64,000 nucleotides of DNA, from NCBI GenBank assembly GCA_035651995.1, contig DASRER010000028.1, positions 1-64,000 of the forward strand, given 5' to 3'. A program made the translations under genes and the position numbers. This DNA comes from Terriglobales bacterium. GTDB lineage: Bacteria; Acidobacteriota; Terriglobia; Terriglobales; Acidobacteriaceae. Below are positions 8,127 to 17,012 of this stretch, one piece after another. The notes under the pieces were generated by a model. That model was not told the DNA's origin. It was given only the letters and a program-made list of their open reading frames with translations, and made no database searches. Within the stretch, counting starts at the first letter, position 1. Each line of letters opens with the position of its first letter.

Positions 8127-9005
8127 GTGGCTGCCAATTCCGACTCCGCCGTCCTCACCTCGGCCGCCGACGTGCGCGACATCACCGTCGCGCACAGCCC
8201 CGATTCCGACGACGCGTTCATGTTCTACGGGCTGGCGACCAACAAGGTCCGCCGCGCCGGCCTGCGCTTCACCCACGTCCTTTGCGACATCCAGACGCTC
8301 AACCAGCGCGCCATGGGCGACGCTCCCTACGACCTCACCGCCATCTCCTTCCATGCCTATCCGTATGTGCAGGAGAAGTACGCGCTGCTCACCGTGGGCG
8401 CCAGCGTGGGCGAAGGCTACGGGCCCATGGTGGTTTCGCCGCGCGCCCTCACCCAAAGCGAGATCAGGCGCAAAACCATCGCTGTCCCCGGCACGCTCAC
8501 TACGGCCTACCTGGCGCTGAAGCTGTTCGCGCCCGAGGTGCAGACCGAAGTCGTTCCCTTCGACCAGATCATTCCGCGGGTGCTGGCCGGCAAATACGAA
8601 GCCGGACTCATCATCCACGAAGGCCAGCTCACCTTCGCCAAGAGCGGGCTGCACCGGGTGCTTGACCTGGGTGACTGGTGGCGCCGCGAAACCGGCCTGC
8701 CGCTGCCACTGGGCGGCAACGCCATCCGCCGCGAGCTGGGGGCGGAGCTGATCGCAAACATCGCTTCGGCGCTGCGCGAGAGCATCGAGTACGGGCTGTC
8801 GCACCGCGAGCCAGCGCTCGCCTACGCCATGCAGTTCGCCCGCGACCTCGATCCGCAGCTCGCCGATAAGTTCGTGGGCATGTATGTCAACGAGCGCACG
8901 CTGGATTACGGCCCTGACGGCCGCGAAGCCGTCCGCCGCCTGCTCGAGATGGGACACGCCGCCGGCATCATCCCGCACGAGATCAAGCTGGAGTTTGTGG
9001 GGTAA
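8127..9005 (+). CDS. mqnD: 1,4-dihydroxy-6-naphthoate synthase MqnD
   Basis: 292 residues from a GTG at 8127, 2 nt after bioY, with GGAG inside the bioY end. Signature segments HSPDSDDAFMFYGL, CDIQTLN, ISFHAYPYVQEKY, TTAYLALKL and GLIIHEGQLTF match MqnD rather than MqnA. It converts cyclic de-hypoxanthine futalosine to 1,4-dihydroxy-6-naphthoate, the step after MqnC, so both consecutive activities lie in this window. Soluble periplasmic-binding-protein-like fold, cytosolic. Full length. Confidence 0.93.
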   Translation: MAANSDSAVLTSAADVRDITVAHSPDSDDAFMFYGLATNKVRRAGLRFTHVLCDIQTLNQRAMGDAPYDLTAISFHAYPYVQEKYALLTVGASVGEGYGPMVVSPRALTQSEIRRKTIAVPGTLTTAYLALKLFAPEVQTEVVPFDQIIPRVLAGKYEAGLIIHEGQLTFAKSGLHRVLDLGDWWRRETGLPLPLGGNAIRRELGAELIANIASALRESIEYGLSHREPALAYAMQFARDLDPQLADKFVGMYVNERTLDYGPDGREAVRRLLEMGHAAGIIPHEIKLEFVG

Positions 9006-9015
9006 GAGAACTTCC

Positions 9016-9123
9016 ACCACACAGACACAGAGTCACAGAGAAAAAGTCACTCATTCTTTTCCGAGAAAGGGACGGGAGAGCACGTGATGAACGTTCTGCC
9101 GTCTTTCTCTGCGTCTCTGTGGT
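9016..9123 (+). repeat. CACAGAG-word palindrome between convergent genes
   Basis: ACCACACAGACACAGAG and TCACAGAGAAAAAG (to 9046) are mirrored by CTTTCTCTGCGTCTCTGTGG (9103-9122), with a roughly 55-nt loop. It sits between the stops of mqnD and the PilZ gene and may act as a bidirectional terminator. A related pair lies at 28641-28760. Confidence 0.65.
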
Positions 9124-9128
9124 AAGTG

Positions 9129-9458
9129 TTATCGCCCCGCTCCCGCCGAGTAGTGCTTTCCGATGATCACGCCGATCTCCACCGCCGCATCGGCATCGAG
9201 CCCGTCAAACTCGAACCCTACACCCTCGGCCACGCGATAGCGCGCCACCACGCGCAGGGGCCGCTGAATGCCCTCGCGTTCATCCACGACGACCAGATCG
9301 TAGAGCTGCCCGAGGCGAAAGTCTTTCTGCGTGTCTACCAGGAGACCGCCTCGCCCAATCACCGCCACAGGCCCGAGCACTTCCTTCTCCGCGGTAGTTG
9401 CGACTACTTTGGCCGAGGGTGGCAGCGCCACCCGTTCAAACTTCCGGCGCTCGTGCAC
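9129..9458 (-). CDS. PilZ domain protein
   Basis: 109 residues from a GTG at 9458 with a GGGGAGGG ribosome site. It starts ERRKFERV, the RxxxR c-di-GMP-binding motif of PilZ domains; the usual D/NxSxxG is replaced by VIGRGGLLVD. A stand-alone PilZ protein could bind cyclic-di-GMP and signal to a partner. The HD-GYP gene at 12417 is a plausible functional neighbour, and the GT2 at 4009 a possible target; both links are inference. Confidence 0.75.
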   Translation of the reverse strand: MHERRKFERVALPPSAKVVATTAEKEVLGPVAVIGRGGLLVDTQKDFRLGQLYDLVVVDEREGIQRPLRVVARYRVAEGVGFEFDGLDADAAVEIGVIIGKHYSAGAGR

Positions 9459-9578
9459 GCAGCCCTCCCCGTCGAGCTGACTTGCGGGAACTATGCAGAA
9501 TCCACGGCACTACTACCAGCAAAAAGGTACCACCTTCACAAGGCCAAAATACGCCAAATCGCGTCGCCCCCGGGACTT

Positions 9579-11315
9579 CTACTGTATCGGTTCGGGAAAC
9601 GAGAATATCGGGTCAATATCCACCGGCACTCCGGTGACGCCGGCCAGCGACTTCTTCAGTTCATCCGGCATCTTGTCGTAACGAGCCAACAGCGCTTCTC
9701 CGCGTTGCCGGTCGCCAGTCGCCTCGATCTCCAGCAGCTCTTTGGCGAGCGCCGCGATGGCTGCCGGCATCCGCTGATAATCAACCCGGTAGCGGCCCGA
9801 GACGCTGCGTGTGATCGCCTTCTGCTCCGCGAGGAAATTGAACTCCATCATCTCGGCGCGGCCATGCGCCTCAGCCACGCCGAAGCGCATGGTGCGAAAC
9901 ATGCCCGCGACATACGACGCGTAGTACTCCGGCAGGCGCTCTTTCGGCAGCGCACCCTTGTCCACGAGCCACTTCAAACCGAACATGCCCACGGTGTCAG
10001 CCTTGGCCTCTTCCAGCCCGCTGTAGGCCGGCCCAACCGCCTCGCGGATGTCCACCTGCTGGCCGTTGCGGCGGGCAAACGCCGGTCCCAGGCCGTGGCA
10101 GATCTCGTGCATCACGGTCGATGCCATGTAGCCTTCGCCCGAGGCCTGCGCCGCCTGCTCCGGTTCCATCAGCTTGCGCGCGATCGGCAGGATCACCACG
10201 TTCACGCGCGCATCCATGAAGTTCTTGAAGAACAGCTTTTTCGATCCCTTTTCCTGGTGGATGCGCGGATCGTTGGGCAGATTGTCGGCCACCGGCTGGT
10301 ATCCATGGCGCAAGTCGCCGGAGCGGAACGGCGTGTCCATCACCTCCATGGGCGTGAGGTGTTTCTGCTTGCTCGGACGGTCCTCGGGCGGAAGCGGCAG
10401 CGCCTCCTGGATGTCAGGCACGTACTTCTGGTAAAGCGCCAGCTTCTGGCTCTCCTCGCGGTTGCGGATCATCACCGCGCCGCCGTAGCTGGTCTTCACG
10501 CCAAGCAGGCCGTCGAGATAGGTCTCGTAGGGCGCATAAATAATGTCGAACTTCGGATCGTTCAGCTCCAGCCAGGCGATATCGCTCGGGTAGTAGTCGT
10601 CGGTGAGCAGCGCGTCGGCGCGCAGCGTGAGGAAGCGCGCGAACGCCGGATCGTCGCTCAGCGCCGCGGCCTCCTTCAGCAGCCTGGCGGCGGGAAGAAG
10701 GAACTCGCGGTAGGCCACGCGGTACGGGATCGCGTCGAGTTCGCCGCCGTTGCGACGCACCACCGTGCGTTCATCGTAGATGGCCTTCTTCTTCTCCGGA
10801 TGAGCGGCCACGTACTTCTCGATCTCTTCGCGCGTGATGCCCTCGGGATAGAATCCGCGGCCCGGCGAGAGCGATTCCGTGCCCACGAACGGCCGCTCCT
10901 CTTCCAGCAGATCGAAGCGGCTTCCGTTGATGCGCAGCATGCGCGCGATCTTCTGGTCCCGCGGGTTCCTGCTGTTCATCAGGCGCCTGAGCAGCGCCAG
11001 CGCTTCAGAATCCGACTGCCGCCAGTAGATGTAATCAATGTAGTGGTTCGCCTCCACCAGCTTGTCCACCAGTTGCCGCTCGCGCGCGCTCAGGCCAGCG
11101 CCGTTGAACGGCATCCGGTAGGGCTGCCACTTGGCAAGCTGCTGGTCCAGGTCCGCCGCGGGCTTCAGACTCTGCGCGCCGCGCGCCGTGCCCGTACGCG
11201 CCATTCGCGCGGCCGGCGCCGGTTGCGTCTTTTTTTTGACAGCTTGCGCCGATGCTCGGTTGGCGGCGGTAAGACAAAGGGAGAAAACCAGGCAGGCACT
11301 CAGAAGGGTTCGCAT
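9579..11315 (-). CDS. Secreted M49-like (dipeptidyl-peptidase III family) zinc metallopeptidase
   Basis: 578 residues with signal peptide MRTLLSACLVFSLCLTAANR. The zinc site reads HEICH at residues 403-407 with EEAKAD at 435-440, the HExxH plus EExxAD arrangement of bacterial M49-like peptidases lacking the extra residue of the eukaryotic HELLGH. Tyr/Trp-rich substrate-cleft segments precede it. It probably removes dipeptides from peptide N-termini in the periplasm. Neighbouring genes give no operon context. Confidence 0.85.
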   Translation of the reverse strand: MRTLLSACLVFSLCLTAANRASAQAVKKKTQPAPAARMARTGTARGAQSLKPAADLDQQLAKWQPYRMPFNGAGLSARERQLVDKLVEANHYIDYIYWRQSDSEALALLRRLMNSRNPRDQKIARMLRINGSRFDLLEEERPFVGTESLSPGRGFYPEGITREEIEKYVAAHPEKKKAIYDERTVVRRNGGELDAIPYRVAYREFLLPAARLLKEAAALSDDPAFARFLTLRADALLTDDYYPSDIAWLELNDPKFDIIYAPYETYLDGLLGVKTSYGGAVMIRNREESQKLALYQKYVPDIQEALPLPPEDRPSKQKHLTPMEVMDTPFRSGDLRHGYQPVADNLPNDPRIHQEKGSKKLFFKNFMDARVNVVILPIARKLMEPEQAAQASGEGYMASTVMHEICHGLGPAFARRNGQQVDIREAVGPAYSGLEEAKADTVGMFGLKWLVDKGALPKERLPEYYASYVAGMFRTMRFGVAEAHGRAEMMEFNFLAEQKAITRSVSGRYRVDYQRMPAAIAALAKELLEIEATGDRQRGEALLARYDKMPDELKKSLAGVTGVPVDIDPIFSFPEPIQ

Positions 11316-11471
11316 GTAGGCCGAAAAATCTTATCACTCCGGATCGCCCGACCGGCCCCTCACTCGATCACCCGATGGTCTGGTGGCCTGCGTGTCCCTT
11401 CGTGTCTTTGTGTTTCCGCTTTAGATCTTGACCCTGTTCGCCAGTGCGTCCGATCACCCGCTCAACCGATT

Positions 11472-11477
11472 TATGAT
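11472..11477 (+). promoter_or_regulatory. -10 box (TATGAT) placing HAD mRNA start at its GTG
   Basis: TATGAT ends 6 nt before the GTG at 11484, so transcription should begin at or next to the start codon (leaderless). Confidence 0.5.
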
Positions 11478-11483
11478 GGTGAG

Positions 11484-12179
11484 GTGCCCGACCCGCAAAT
11501 CCTCCTGATCGACGCCGACGACACGCTCTGGGAGAACAACATCTACTTCGAGCGCGCCATCGCCGAGTTCATCTCGTTCCTGAACCACCGCGAGCTTTCG
11601 CCGCCCGAGGTCCGCGAGGTGCTGAACCAGGCCGAGCGCGATTCGATCGTCACCCACGGATACGGCCTGCACAGCTTTGCCCACTCGCTCGTGCAGACGT
11701 TTGAGCGCCTTTCGGTCGAACCGCTCACGCCGGCGCTGCACGAGACCATTCACGGCTTCGCCCATGCCATCGCCGAGCATCCCATCGAGATCATCGAGGG
11801 CGTGCCGGAGACGCTCCAGTACCTCGCCGGACGGCATCGGCTGCTGCTGGTGACCAAGGGCGTGATCACCGAGCAATCGGGCAAAGTCGAGCGCTCGGGC
11901 CTGAAGGAATACTTCACCGCCGTGGAGATCGTGGCGGAAAAGAATCCCGACGCCTACCGCTCCCTGGTCAGCAAGTACGCCCTTGCCCCCGGCGTGACCT
12001 GGATGGTGGGCAACAGCCCGCGTTCCGACATCAATCCTGCGCTCAGCGCCGGCCTGAACGCCGTCTTCGTGCCCCACGACCAGACCTGGGTGCTGGAGCA
12101 CGAAGAAGTGGGCGTGCCCAGCGCCGCCGGAAAGCTGCTCCAGGTGCAGCGTTTCGCCGATCTGCAGGTCCACTTCTAG
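11484..12179 (+). CDS. HAD-superfamily hydrolase
   Basis: 231 residues from GTG 11484. The open frame extends far upstream, but that part is antisense to the M49 gene. Motif I is LIDADDTLW (nucleophile Asp in DxD), motif II LLLVTKG, and motif IV VGNSPRSDINPALSAG with the Mg-binding Asp. Helical cap of about 80 residues between motifs I and II (type C1). It hydrolyses a small phospho-compound; substrate unknown. Preceded by a leaderless-type promoter. Confidence 0.88.
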   Translation: MPDPQILLIDADDTLWENNIYFERAIAEFISFLNHRELSPPEVREVLNQAERDSIVTHGYGLHSFAHSLVQTFERLSVEPLTPALHETIHGFAHAIAEHPIEIIEGVPETLQYLAGRHRLLLVTKGVITEQSGKVERSGLKEYFTAVEIVAEKNPDAYRSLVSKYALAPGVTWMVGNSPRSDINPALSAGLNAVFVPHDQTWVLEHEEVGVPSAAGKLLQVQRFADLQVHF

Positions 12180-12180
12180 C

Positions 12181-12289
12181 ACTCAGCATTCAGCACTCAG
12201 CCCCTGCACGCCCTCGCCTGGCAACCACCCTTTGCCGGGCTCAATCGTGTGAGGGCTGAATGCTGAAATGCCGAGTGCTGAGTGCTGCG
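12181..12289 (+). repeat. TCAGCAC/TCAGCAT-word palindrome
   Basis: ACTCAGCATTCAGCACTCAG (12181-12200) is mirrored by GGGCTGAATGCTG and GAGTGCTGAGTGCTGC (12253-12288). Same word family as 34357-34516 and as the 3' end of rnhB. Sits 2 nt after the HAD stop. Confidence 0.7.
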
Positions 12290-12416
12290 GTCGGCGGTTA
12301 CCCCGCGCACCGCCCCGGTTACTCCCGTGACCCTCCGAACCAAGCTAACCAATTAAGCCGTTGCCGCGGCGCGTGGTAGGCTCGCACTGCTCGGCGTATT
12401 TTTCTCCCACGCCTGC

Positions 12417-13676
12417 GTGGCGGTGAGAAAAGACAATTTCCGTCGCCTCCTGATGACGTTCGAGGCCCTCGCGGACCTTGGCCCCATCGTCACCGGCGAA
12501 GGCGACTTCTCGCAGACTTCGCGCACGCTGCTCGCTTCGCTGCTGGAAGCGGTGGGCGCGCGCGAAGGCGCCCTCCTTTCCTTCACCGACAAGCCCGCCG
12601 TGCTGCGTTCGCTGGCCGCGCAGGGATTCCTCGCGTTCCCCGACCCGGCGCTCATTCCGCTGCTGCCGCGCAACGTGCACGCGCTGAACACGGCCAAGCT
12701 GCCGCAGATCATCGGACCCGGCGGCACAACGATTGACAACTTCCTCAGCTCCAACGGCAACGTGGCGCCGGAGCTGTTCAAGTGCATCGCCCCGCTGCGC
12801 ATCGGCAGCAAGCTGGTGGGCGTGATCGCGCTGGGACGTCGCCACGGCGAAGCGCTCTACGGCCCCGACGAAGTCGACGCGCTCACCCTGCTCTCGCACT
12901 ATGTGGCGCTGGCGGTGCACAACTGGGCGCTGGCGCAGTCGCTGGAGCACCGCATCACCGAAAACCTGCGGCTGATGGCCTCGCTGCACACCTTCTACGA
13001 CAACGCCCTGGAGGCCTTCGCCGCCGCCATCGACATCAAGCACGTCAACGTCCGCGGACACTCGCTTCGCGTGGGCCGCTACTCGGCCGGCATCGCCGAG
13101 GCCATGGGCCTGGAGCCGGCGCAGGTGGCGGGCATGCGCGCCGCAGGGCTGCTGCACGATATCGGCAAGGTGGCGGTGGACAAGCGCCTGTTCGCCAAGC
13201 CGGCGGCGCTCGATCCGGAAGAATTCCGCGAGATGGCCGACCACACCACCGTGGGCCACCGCATCGTAAGCGGCGTCGAGTTCCCCTGGCCGATCGTGCC
13301 CGAGGTGGTGCGCTCGCACCACGAGCGCGCCGACGGAACCGGCTATCCCGACAAGCTTCACCTGCCCGAGATCGCCATGCCCGCGCGCATCACCGCCGTG
13401 GCCGATACGTTTGACGCCATGGTCACCGAGCGCCCGTATCGCGCCGGCATGAGCGTGGGTGAAGCGCTGAGCGAACTGGTGCGCATCGCTCCGCAGAAGT
13501 TCGACCCGCAGGCGGTGCAGGCGCTGCTCATCCAGGTCCGCCGCGACGCCGCCGGCAGCAACCGCACGTCATTCCTCGACGAGAGCGTGGTGTGCAACAT
13601 CGCGCCGACCGATGTGGACCACCTGGCCTCGTCGCTCAACCACAAGGCGACGAACGGGCGGGTGTATCTGACCTAA
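12417..13676 (+). CDS. GAF / HD-GYP domain protein, probable c-di-GMP phosphodiesterase
   Basis: 419 residues from a GTG at 12417 (a second GTG at 12423 is possible). A GAF-like sensor occupies about residues 15-175 and the HD-GYP domain about 190-370, with HD at 247-248, the GYP loop as HHERADGTGYP at 301-311 and the preceding HTTVGHRI. All metal ligands of an active HD-GYP appear present. Soluble, no TM. It would hydrolyse cyclic-di-GMP in response to a ligand in the GAF pocket. The last 50 residues are variable. Confidence 0.88.
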   Translation: MAVRKDNFRRLLMTFEALADLGPIVTGEGDFSQTSRTLLASLLEAVGAREGALLSFTDKPAVLRSLAAQGFLAFPDPALIPLLPRNVHALNTAKLPQIIGPGGTTIDNFLSSNGNVAPELFKCIAPLRIGSKLVGVIALGRRHGEALYGPDEVDALTLLSHYVALAVHNWALAQSLEHRITENLRLMASLHTFYDNALEAFAAAIDIKHVNVRGHSLRVGRYSAGIAEAMGLEPAQVAGMRAAGLLHDIGKVAVDKRLFAKPAALDPEEFREMADHTTVGHRIVSGVEFPWPIVPEVVRSHHERADGTGYPDKLHLPEIAMPARITAVADTFDAMVTERPYRAGMSVGEALSELVRIAPQKFDPQAVQALLIQVRRDAAGSNRTSFLDESVVCNIAPTDVDHLASSLNHKATNGRVYLT

Positions 13677-13737
13677 GACCGCCCTCCGCTGCCCGCTCCC
13701 CGATCTCCGCGTCGGCCAGAAGGCAGCATTTCGGTGG

Positions 13738-13863
13738 AAGCATCGGCCTTCAGGCCGGTGAAAACGACGCCCCCGAAGATTCTTCGGCCTTGGCCGCGGG
13801 CCGGGGCTGAAGCCCATTTTCCATGCGCCAGGATTCGCCGGGCTGAAGCCCGGCGCTTCCACC
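13738..13863 (+). repeat. Cluster of GGGCTGAAGCCC-type hairpins
   Basis: CGGCCTTCAGGCCG near 13745, GGGGCTGAAGCCC near 13803 and GCCGGGCTGAAGCCCGGC near 13846 are three versions of one palindromic core. The flanks GGAAGCATCGG and GCGCTTCCACCGG are also related. A further copy in the opposite orientation is at 58752-58769 with flank GTGGAAGCACC. Confidence 0.7.
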
Positions 13864-13994
13864 GGCGCGTTATCGCGCGCAATCCGGGCCTCCACCTCTC
13901 CTTCTCCCTACCGGATTTACCCATCAAGCCCCTTTGGGGCAAAGCCCCTCCCCTCCCCCCTCCCCCTTCCCCTCGGTCCAGCAGAATCAAGACT

Positions 13995-14015
13995 TTGGCG
14001 GGAAATTCCCGCCAA
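13995..14015. repeat. Perfect 21-nt palindrome
   Basis: Nine-base arms TTGGCGGGA and TCCCGCCAA flank AAT. It could be a dimeric-repressor operator or a small hairpin; no adjacent gene start decides. Confidence 0.5.
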
Positions 14016-14692
14016 TACAGGCGATCTACAGAGGTTAGAGGTAAATACAGGCGCCGCAAGGATTTAGCTATCAAAGAGCAAGGCCCGCGCGTGTGCGCAG
14101 GCCTGCTTCCAGTGTAGCGGATTCCGTGGGGAGAATGGGAAGGAGCAGCTGAGATTTATTGCGAATGTTGACAGCAGTTTGCGGAGAAATCTCGTGCTGT
14201 AGCGCTTGACAACATTCATGAGGGTCACGCGAACCGGCCCAGTCGGTGCTAGCTCGTGTGGCTGAGTTGCGATGTGATCGCGCGGTATCAAAGACTCGAG
14301 ATCGGGGGCAGCGGGATGCCACGCAAGGCTCAATACGTGTGCCGAAACATTGGTGGCGGTTCCGCTAGCGCCGAAGGTTACGGTCACATTCGGAGCGACC
14401 GCTTGCCATTCGCTGTGCGGCTGTTCCAGGCGGCTCTTCGCCGGTCGCGATAGGTGCCAGAAATGGTGAGCCCAATGCTCCAACAACCACAAACGTGGTC
14501 AAGTCTCGAGTGTTCCATTGCATGTAGCTGATTTGATCAGCTTCAATCATCGGAGTTTTCGCCCTCCGCAACTTTTTCCGGCCTCCGGGTTTAACGGAAC
14601 CAGAGAACGTGCACCTTGTTCCCCCTAGCACGCAAGGGCCGCGTGCAAAGCCTCACCGGGCTGGTTACTCCAGCCTGGTGGGGTCCTCCTCA

Positions 14693-14698
14693 TACAAT
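14693..14698 (+). promoter_or_regulatory. Candidate -10 box (TACAAT) for DUF1800/DUF1501 pair 1
   Basis: TACAAT lies 39 nt before the ATG at 14738, which itself has CGGAG at proper spacing. No clear -35. Confidence 0.4.
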
Positions 14699-14737
14699 GT
14701 CATGGGCCCGCGGTAACGAACGCACACGGAGCACAAC

Positions 14738-16942
14738 ATGAGGATGACGCGGAACGGGCTTACATCCCTGGTCGCGGCCGGAGTGGTGGTGGTGGGTCTG
14801 CTGGCGGCCGCCGGGTTCGCGGAAAAGCGCGCCAAGACGCCGCAGCTCGACGAGAGCAAGCGCGCGCTGCATGCCCTGAATCGGCTGACCTTCGGCCCGC
14901 GCCCGGGCGAGGTGGACCGCGTGGCGCGCATGGGCGTGGACAAGTGGATCGAACAGCAACTGCATCCGGAAAGCATTGACGATGGCCAGCTCGAAGCGCG
15001 CCTCTCCGGCTTCCGCACGCTGAAGATGGATTCACGCACGCTGGCGCAGAACTTTCCGCCGCCGCAAGTGATCAAGGCGGTCGCGCAAGGACGCCGTCCG
15101 CTGCCCAACGATCCGGAAAAACGCGCCGTGTACGAAAGCGCCATCGATCGCTACGAGCAGAGGAGAGAGAAGAAGCTCAACGCCACCGACAAGAACAGTC
15201 CCAATGGCAATGGGAACGACAACGGCAACAGCAATGACACCGCCACCGGCGCACCGGCCGATCCCAGCGAGCCTGACATGCGTGCCGGCGCGAATGGCGG
15301 CGGGCAGCCAGCAACCAACACGGCCGACGCCGGCAACGGGCGGCGCAATCGGAAAAACGACGATCCCGAACTGCGCGCGCGCCGCCGCGAAGCGCGGATG
15401 AATGCCGAGGCCAACGCCGACGACATCATGGCGCTGCCGCCCGAGCGCCGCATGGACGCGGTGGTCAAGATGCCGCCCGAGGACCGGCGCGCGCTCATCG
15501 CTTCCCTGCCGCCCGACCAGCGCCAGCAGCTCATGAACAGCTTCACGCCGGAGCAGCGGGAGCGGCTGCAGGCGATGCAGAACCCGATCGCCGTGCCGGT
15601 CAGCGAGCTGCAGCAGGCCAAGATCCTGCGCGCCGCCTATAGCGAGCGCCAGCTCGAAGAAGTGATGACCGACTTCTGGTTCAACCACTTCAACGTTTAT
15701 CTGAACAAGGGCGCCGACCGCCTGCTGGTGGGCGAGTACGAGCGCGAGGTGATCCGCCCGCACGCGCTGGGCAAGTTCCAGGACTTGCTGGAAGCGACGG
15801 CGAAGAGTCCGGCCATGCTGTTCTATCTGGACAACTGGCAGAGCATCGGGCCGCACTCCGACGCGGCCGAGGGCCGCGCGCGCCGCAACAACAACGGCGG
15901 CGGCTTCCGCCGCAATCGCCGCGGGCCGTTCGCGCGCCCGTTCCCGGGCAACGAAGGCGGTCTGCCGCGTCCGCAACCGCAGCAGGCGAAGAAGCGCTCC
16001 GCCGGCCTGAACGAGAACTACGGCCGCGAGCTGATGGAGCTGCACACGCTCGGCGTGAACGGCGGATACACGCAGGCTGACGTGACCGAGGTCGCGCGCG
16101 TCTTCACCGGATGGACCATCCGCCAGCCGCAGCAGGGCGGGTCGTTCGAGTTCGATGAGCGCCGCCACGAGCCCGGGGACAAGCACGTCCTGGGACACAC
16201 GATCAAAGAGCACGGCCAGAAGGAAGGCGAAGAAGTGCTGAAGATCCTGGCCGAGCATCCGAGCACGGCGAAGTTCATCTCGACGAAGCTGGCCATGCGC
16301 TTCGTCTCCGACACGCCGCCGGCGTCGCTGGTCGATCGCATGTCGAAGACGTATCTGAAGACGCACGGCGACATCCGCGAAGTGCTGCGCACCATGTTCA
16401 GGTCTGAGGAATTCTGGTCGCAGGACGCCTATCGCGCGAAGGTAAAGACGCCGCTGGAGTTCGTCGCGTCGGCGATCCGCGCCACCGGTGTGGACGTGGC
16501 CAACGCGATGCCGCTGGTCGGGCAGCTCAACCGCATGGGCATGCCGCTCTACCAGATGCAGCCGCCCACCGGCTACTCGATGAAAGCGGAGGCCTGGGTG
16601 AACTCGTCGGCGCTGCTGGCGCGCATGAACTTTGCGCTGGCGCTCGGCTCGGGACGCATGCCAGGCCTGCGCTTCGATCCGGAAGCGCTGCTGAATTCGC
16701 CGCCGCCCACGTCGGCATCGGCGGCCATGCCGGCAAGCGGCGACGACGCGCAGGCGACGCTGGCCATGCTGGAGTCGGCGCTGCTGGCCGGCGACGTCTC
16801 GGCGCAGACGCACGACACCATCGTGAAGCAACTGAATGATCCCCAGGTCACCGGCCGCCGGCTCGACGATCCGCGGCGGGCGCCGAATGCGGGAGTGATC
16901 GCGGGATTGATATTGGGATCACCTGAATTTCAACGGCGCTAG
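14738..16942 (+). CDS. DUF1800 domain secreted protein with Asn-rich and PPE-R repeat insertion
   Basis: 734 residues. An N-terminal hydrophobic signal (about 8-28) is followed by the DUF1800 hallmarks ALHALNRLTFGPRPGE, FWFNHFNVY, NYGRELMELHTLGVNGG and FTGWTI. Residues about 150-230 are a polar linker rich in Asn, Gly and Asp. Residues 233-280 carry four repeats of about 12 residues built on [L/M/F]-P/T-P-[E/D]-x-R (LPPERR, MPPEDRR, LPPDQR, FTPEQR). DUF1800 proteins are exported and nearly always paired with a DUF1501 protein, as here 70 nt downstream. Biochemical role unknown; the conserved core suggests an assembly or export partner. Confidence 0.9.
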   Translation: MRMTRNGLTSLVAAGVVVVGLLAAAGFAEKRAKTPQLDESKRALHALNRLTFGPRPGEVDRVARMGVDKWIEQQLHPESIDDGQLEARLSGFRTLKMDSRTLAQNFPPPQVIKAVAQGRRPLPNDPEKRAVYESAIDRYEQRREKKLNATDKNSPNGNGNDNGNSNDTATGAPADPSEPDMRAGANGGGQPATNTADAGNGRRNRKNDDPELRARRREARMNAEANADDIMALPPERRMDAVVKMPPEDRRALIASLPPDQRQQLMNSFTPEQRERLQAMQNPIAVPVSELQQAKILRAAYSERQLEEVMTDFWFNHFNVYLNKGADRLLVGEYEREVIRPHALGKFQDLLEATAKSPAMLFYLDNWQSIGPHSDAAEGRARRNNNGGGFRRNRRGPFARPFPGNEGGLPRPQPQQAKKRSAGLNENYGRELMELHTLGVNGGYTQADVTEVARVFTGWTIRQPQQGGSFEFDERRHEPGDKHVLGHTIKEHGQKEGEEVLKILAEHPSTAKFISTKLAMRFVSDTPPASLVDRMSKTYLKTHGDIREVLRTMFRSEEFWSQDAYRAKVKTPLEFVASAIRATGVDVANAMPLVGQLNRMGMPLYQMQPPTGYSMKAEAWVNSSALLARMNFALALGSGRMPGLRFDPEALLNSPPPTSASAAMPASGDDAQATLAMLESALLAGDVSAQTHDTIVKQLNDPQVTGRRLDDPRRAPNAGVIAGLILGSPEFQRR

Positions 16943-16948
16943 GAAACC

Positions 16949-17000
16949 GCTGCTGGCTGCTCGCCGATGCCAGCAGCCGGCAGCCAGGGGCCAGCAGCGA
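16949..17000 (+). repeat. GCTGCTGGC / GCCAGCAGC-word palindrome inside an operon
   Basis: GCTGCTGGCTGC pairs with GCCAGCAGCC and GGCCAGCAGCG across a short loop, between the DUF1800 and DUF1501 genes. Related palindromes occur at 41251-41320 and 62841-62922. Confidence 0.6.
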
Positions 17001-17012
17001 ATTGAGGTTGTC

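Larger units (their letters stand above)
13677..14737. other. 1-kb gap with no supported gene
   Basis: The first 190 nt hold GGGCTGAAGCCC-type hairpins, then a C-rich tract near 13940-13975, then a perfect 21-nt palindrome at 13995. From about 14060 to 14640 the composition becomes less GC-rich than its surroundings. There the minus strand has two overlapping frames (about 14064-14492 and 14365-14631) that I cannot match to any family and that would need a frameshift to join. A candidate promoter for the DUF1800 gene closes the gap. Confidence 0.6.

Noticed and set aside
8127-9005. Assignment as MqnA
   Set aside because: The SPDSDDAFMFYGL start and LIIHEGQLTF match MqnD; MqnA and MqnD share a fold but differ in these segments.
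9126-11483. Long plus-strand open frame continuous with the HAD gene
   Set aside because: This part is antisense to the M49 peptidase and PilZ genes, has no recognisable domain, and is explained by GC-rich third positions. Only the part from 11484 is a gene.
12181-12289. Word-built repeats as insertion-sequence ends
   Set aside because: No transposase frame, no target-site duplication visible, and each site uses different words.
14064-14492. 142-codon minus-strand frame as a gene
   Set aside because: No family, no ribosome site, and overlap with another equally weak frame. Kept only as an unassigned region.
15032-16831. 599-codon minus-strand frame
   Set aside because: Entirely antisense to the DUF1800 gene, with Arg/His/Ala-rich low-complexity translation typical of shadow frames.
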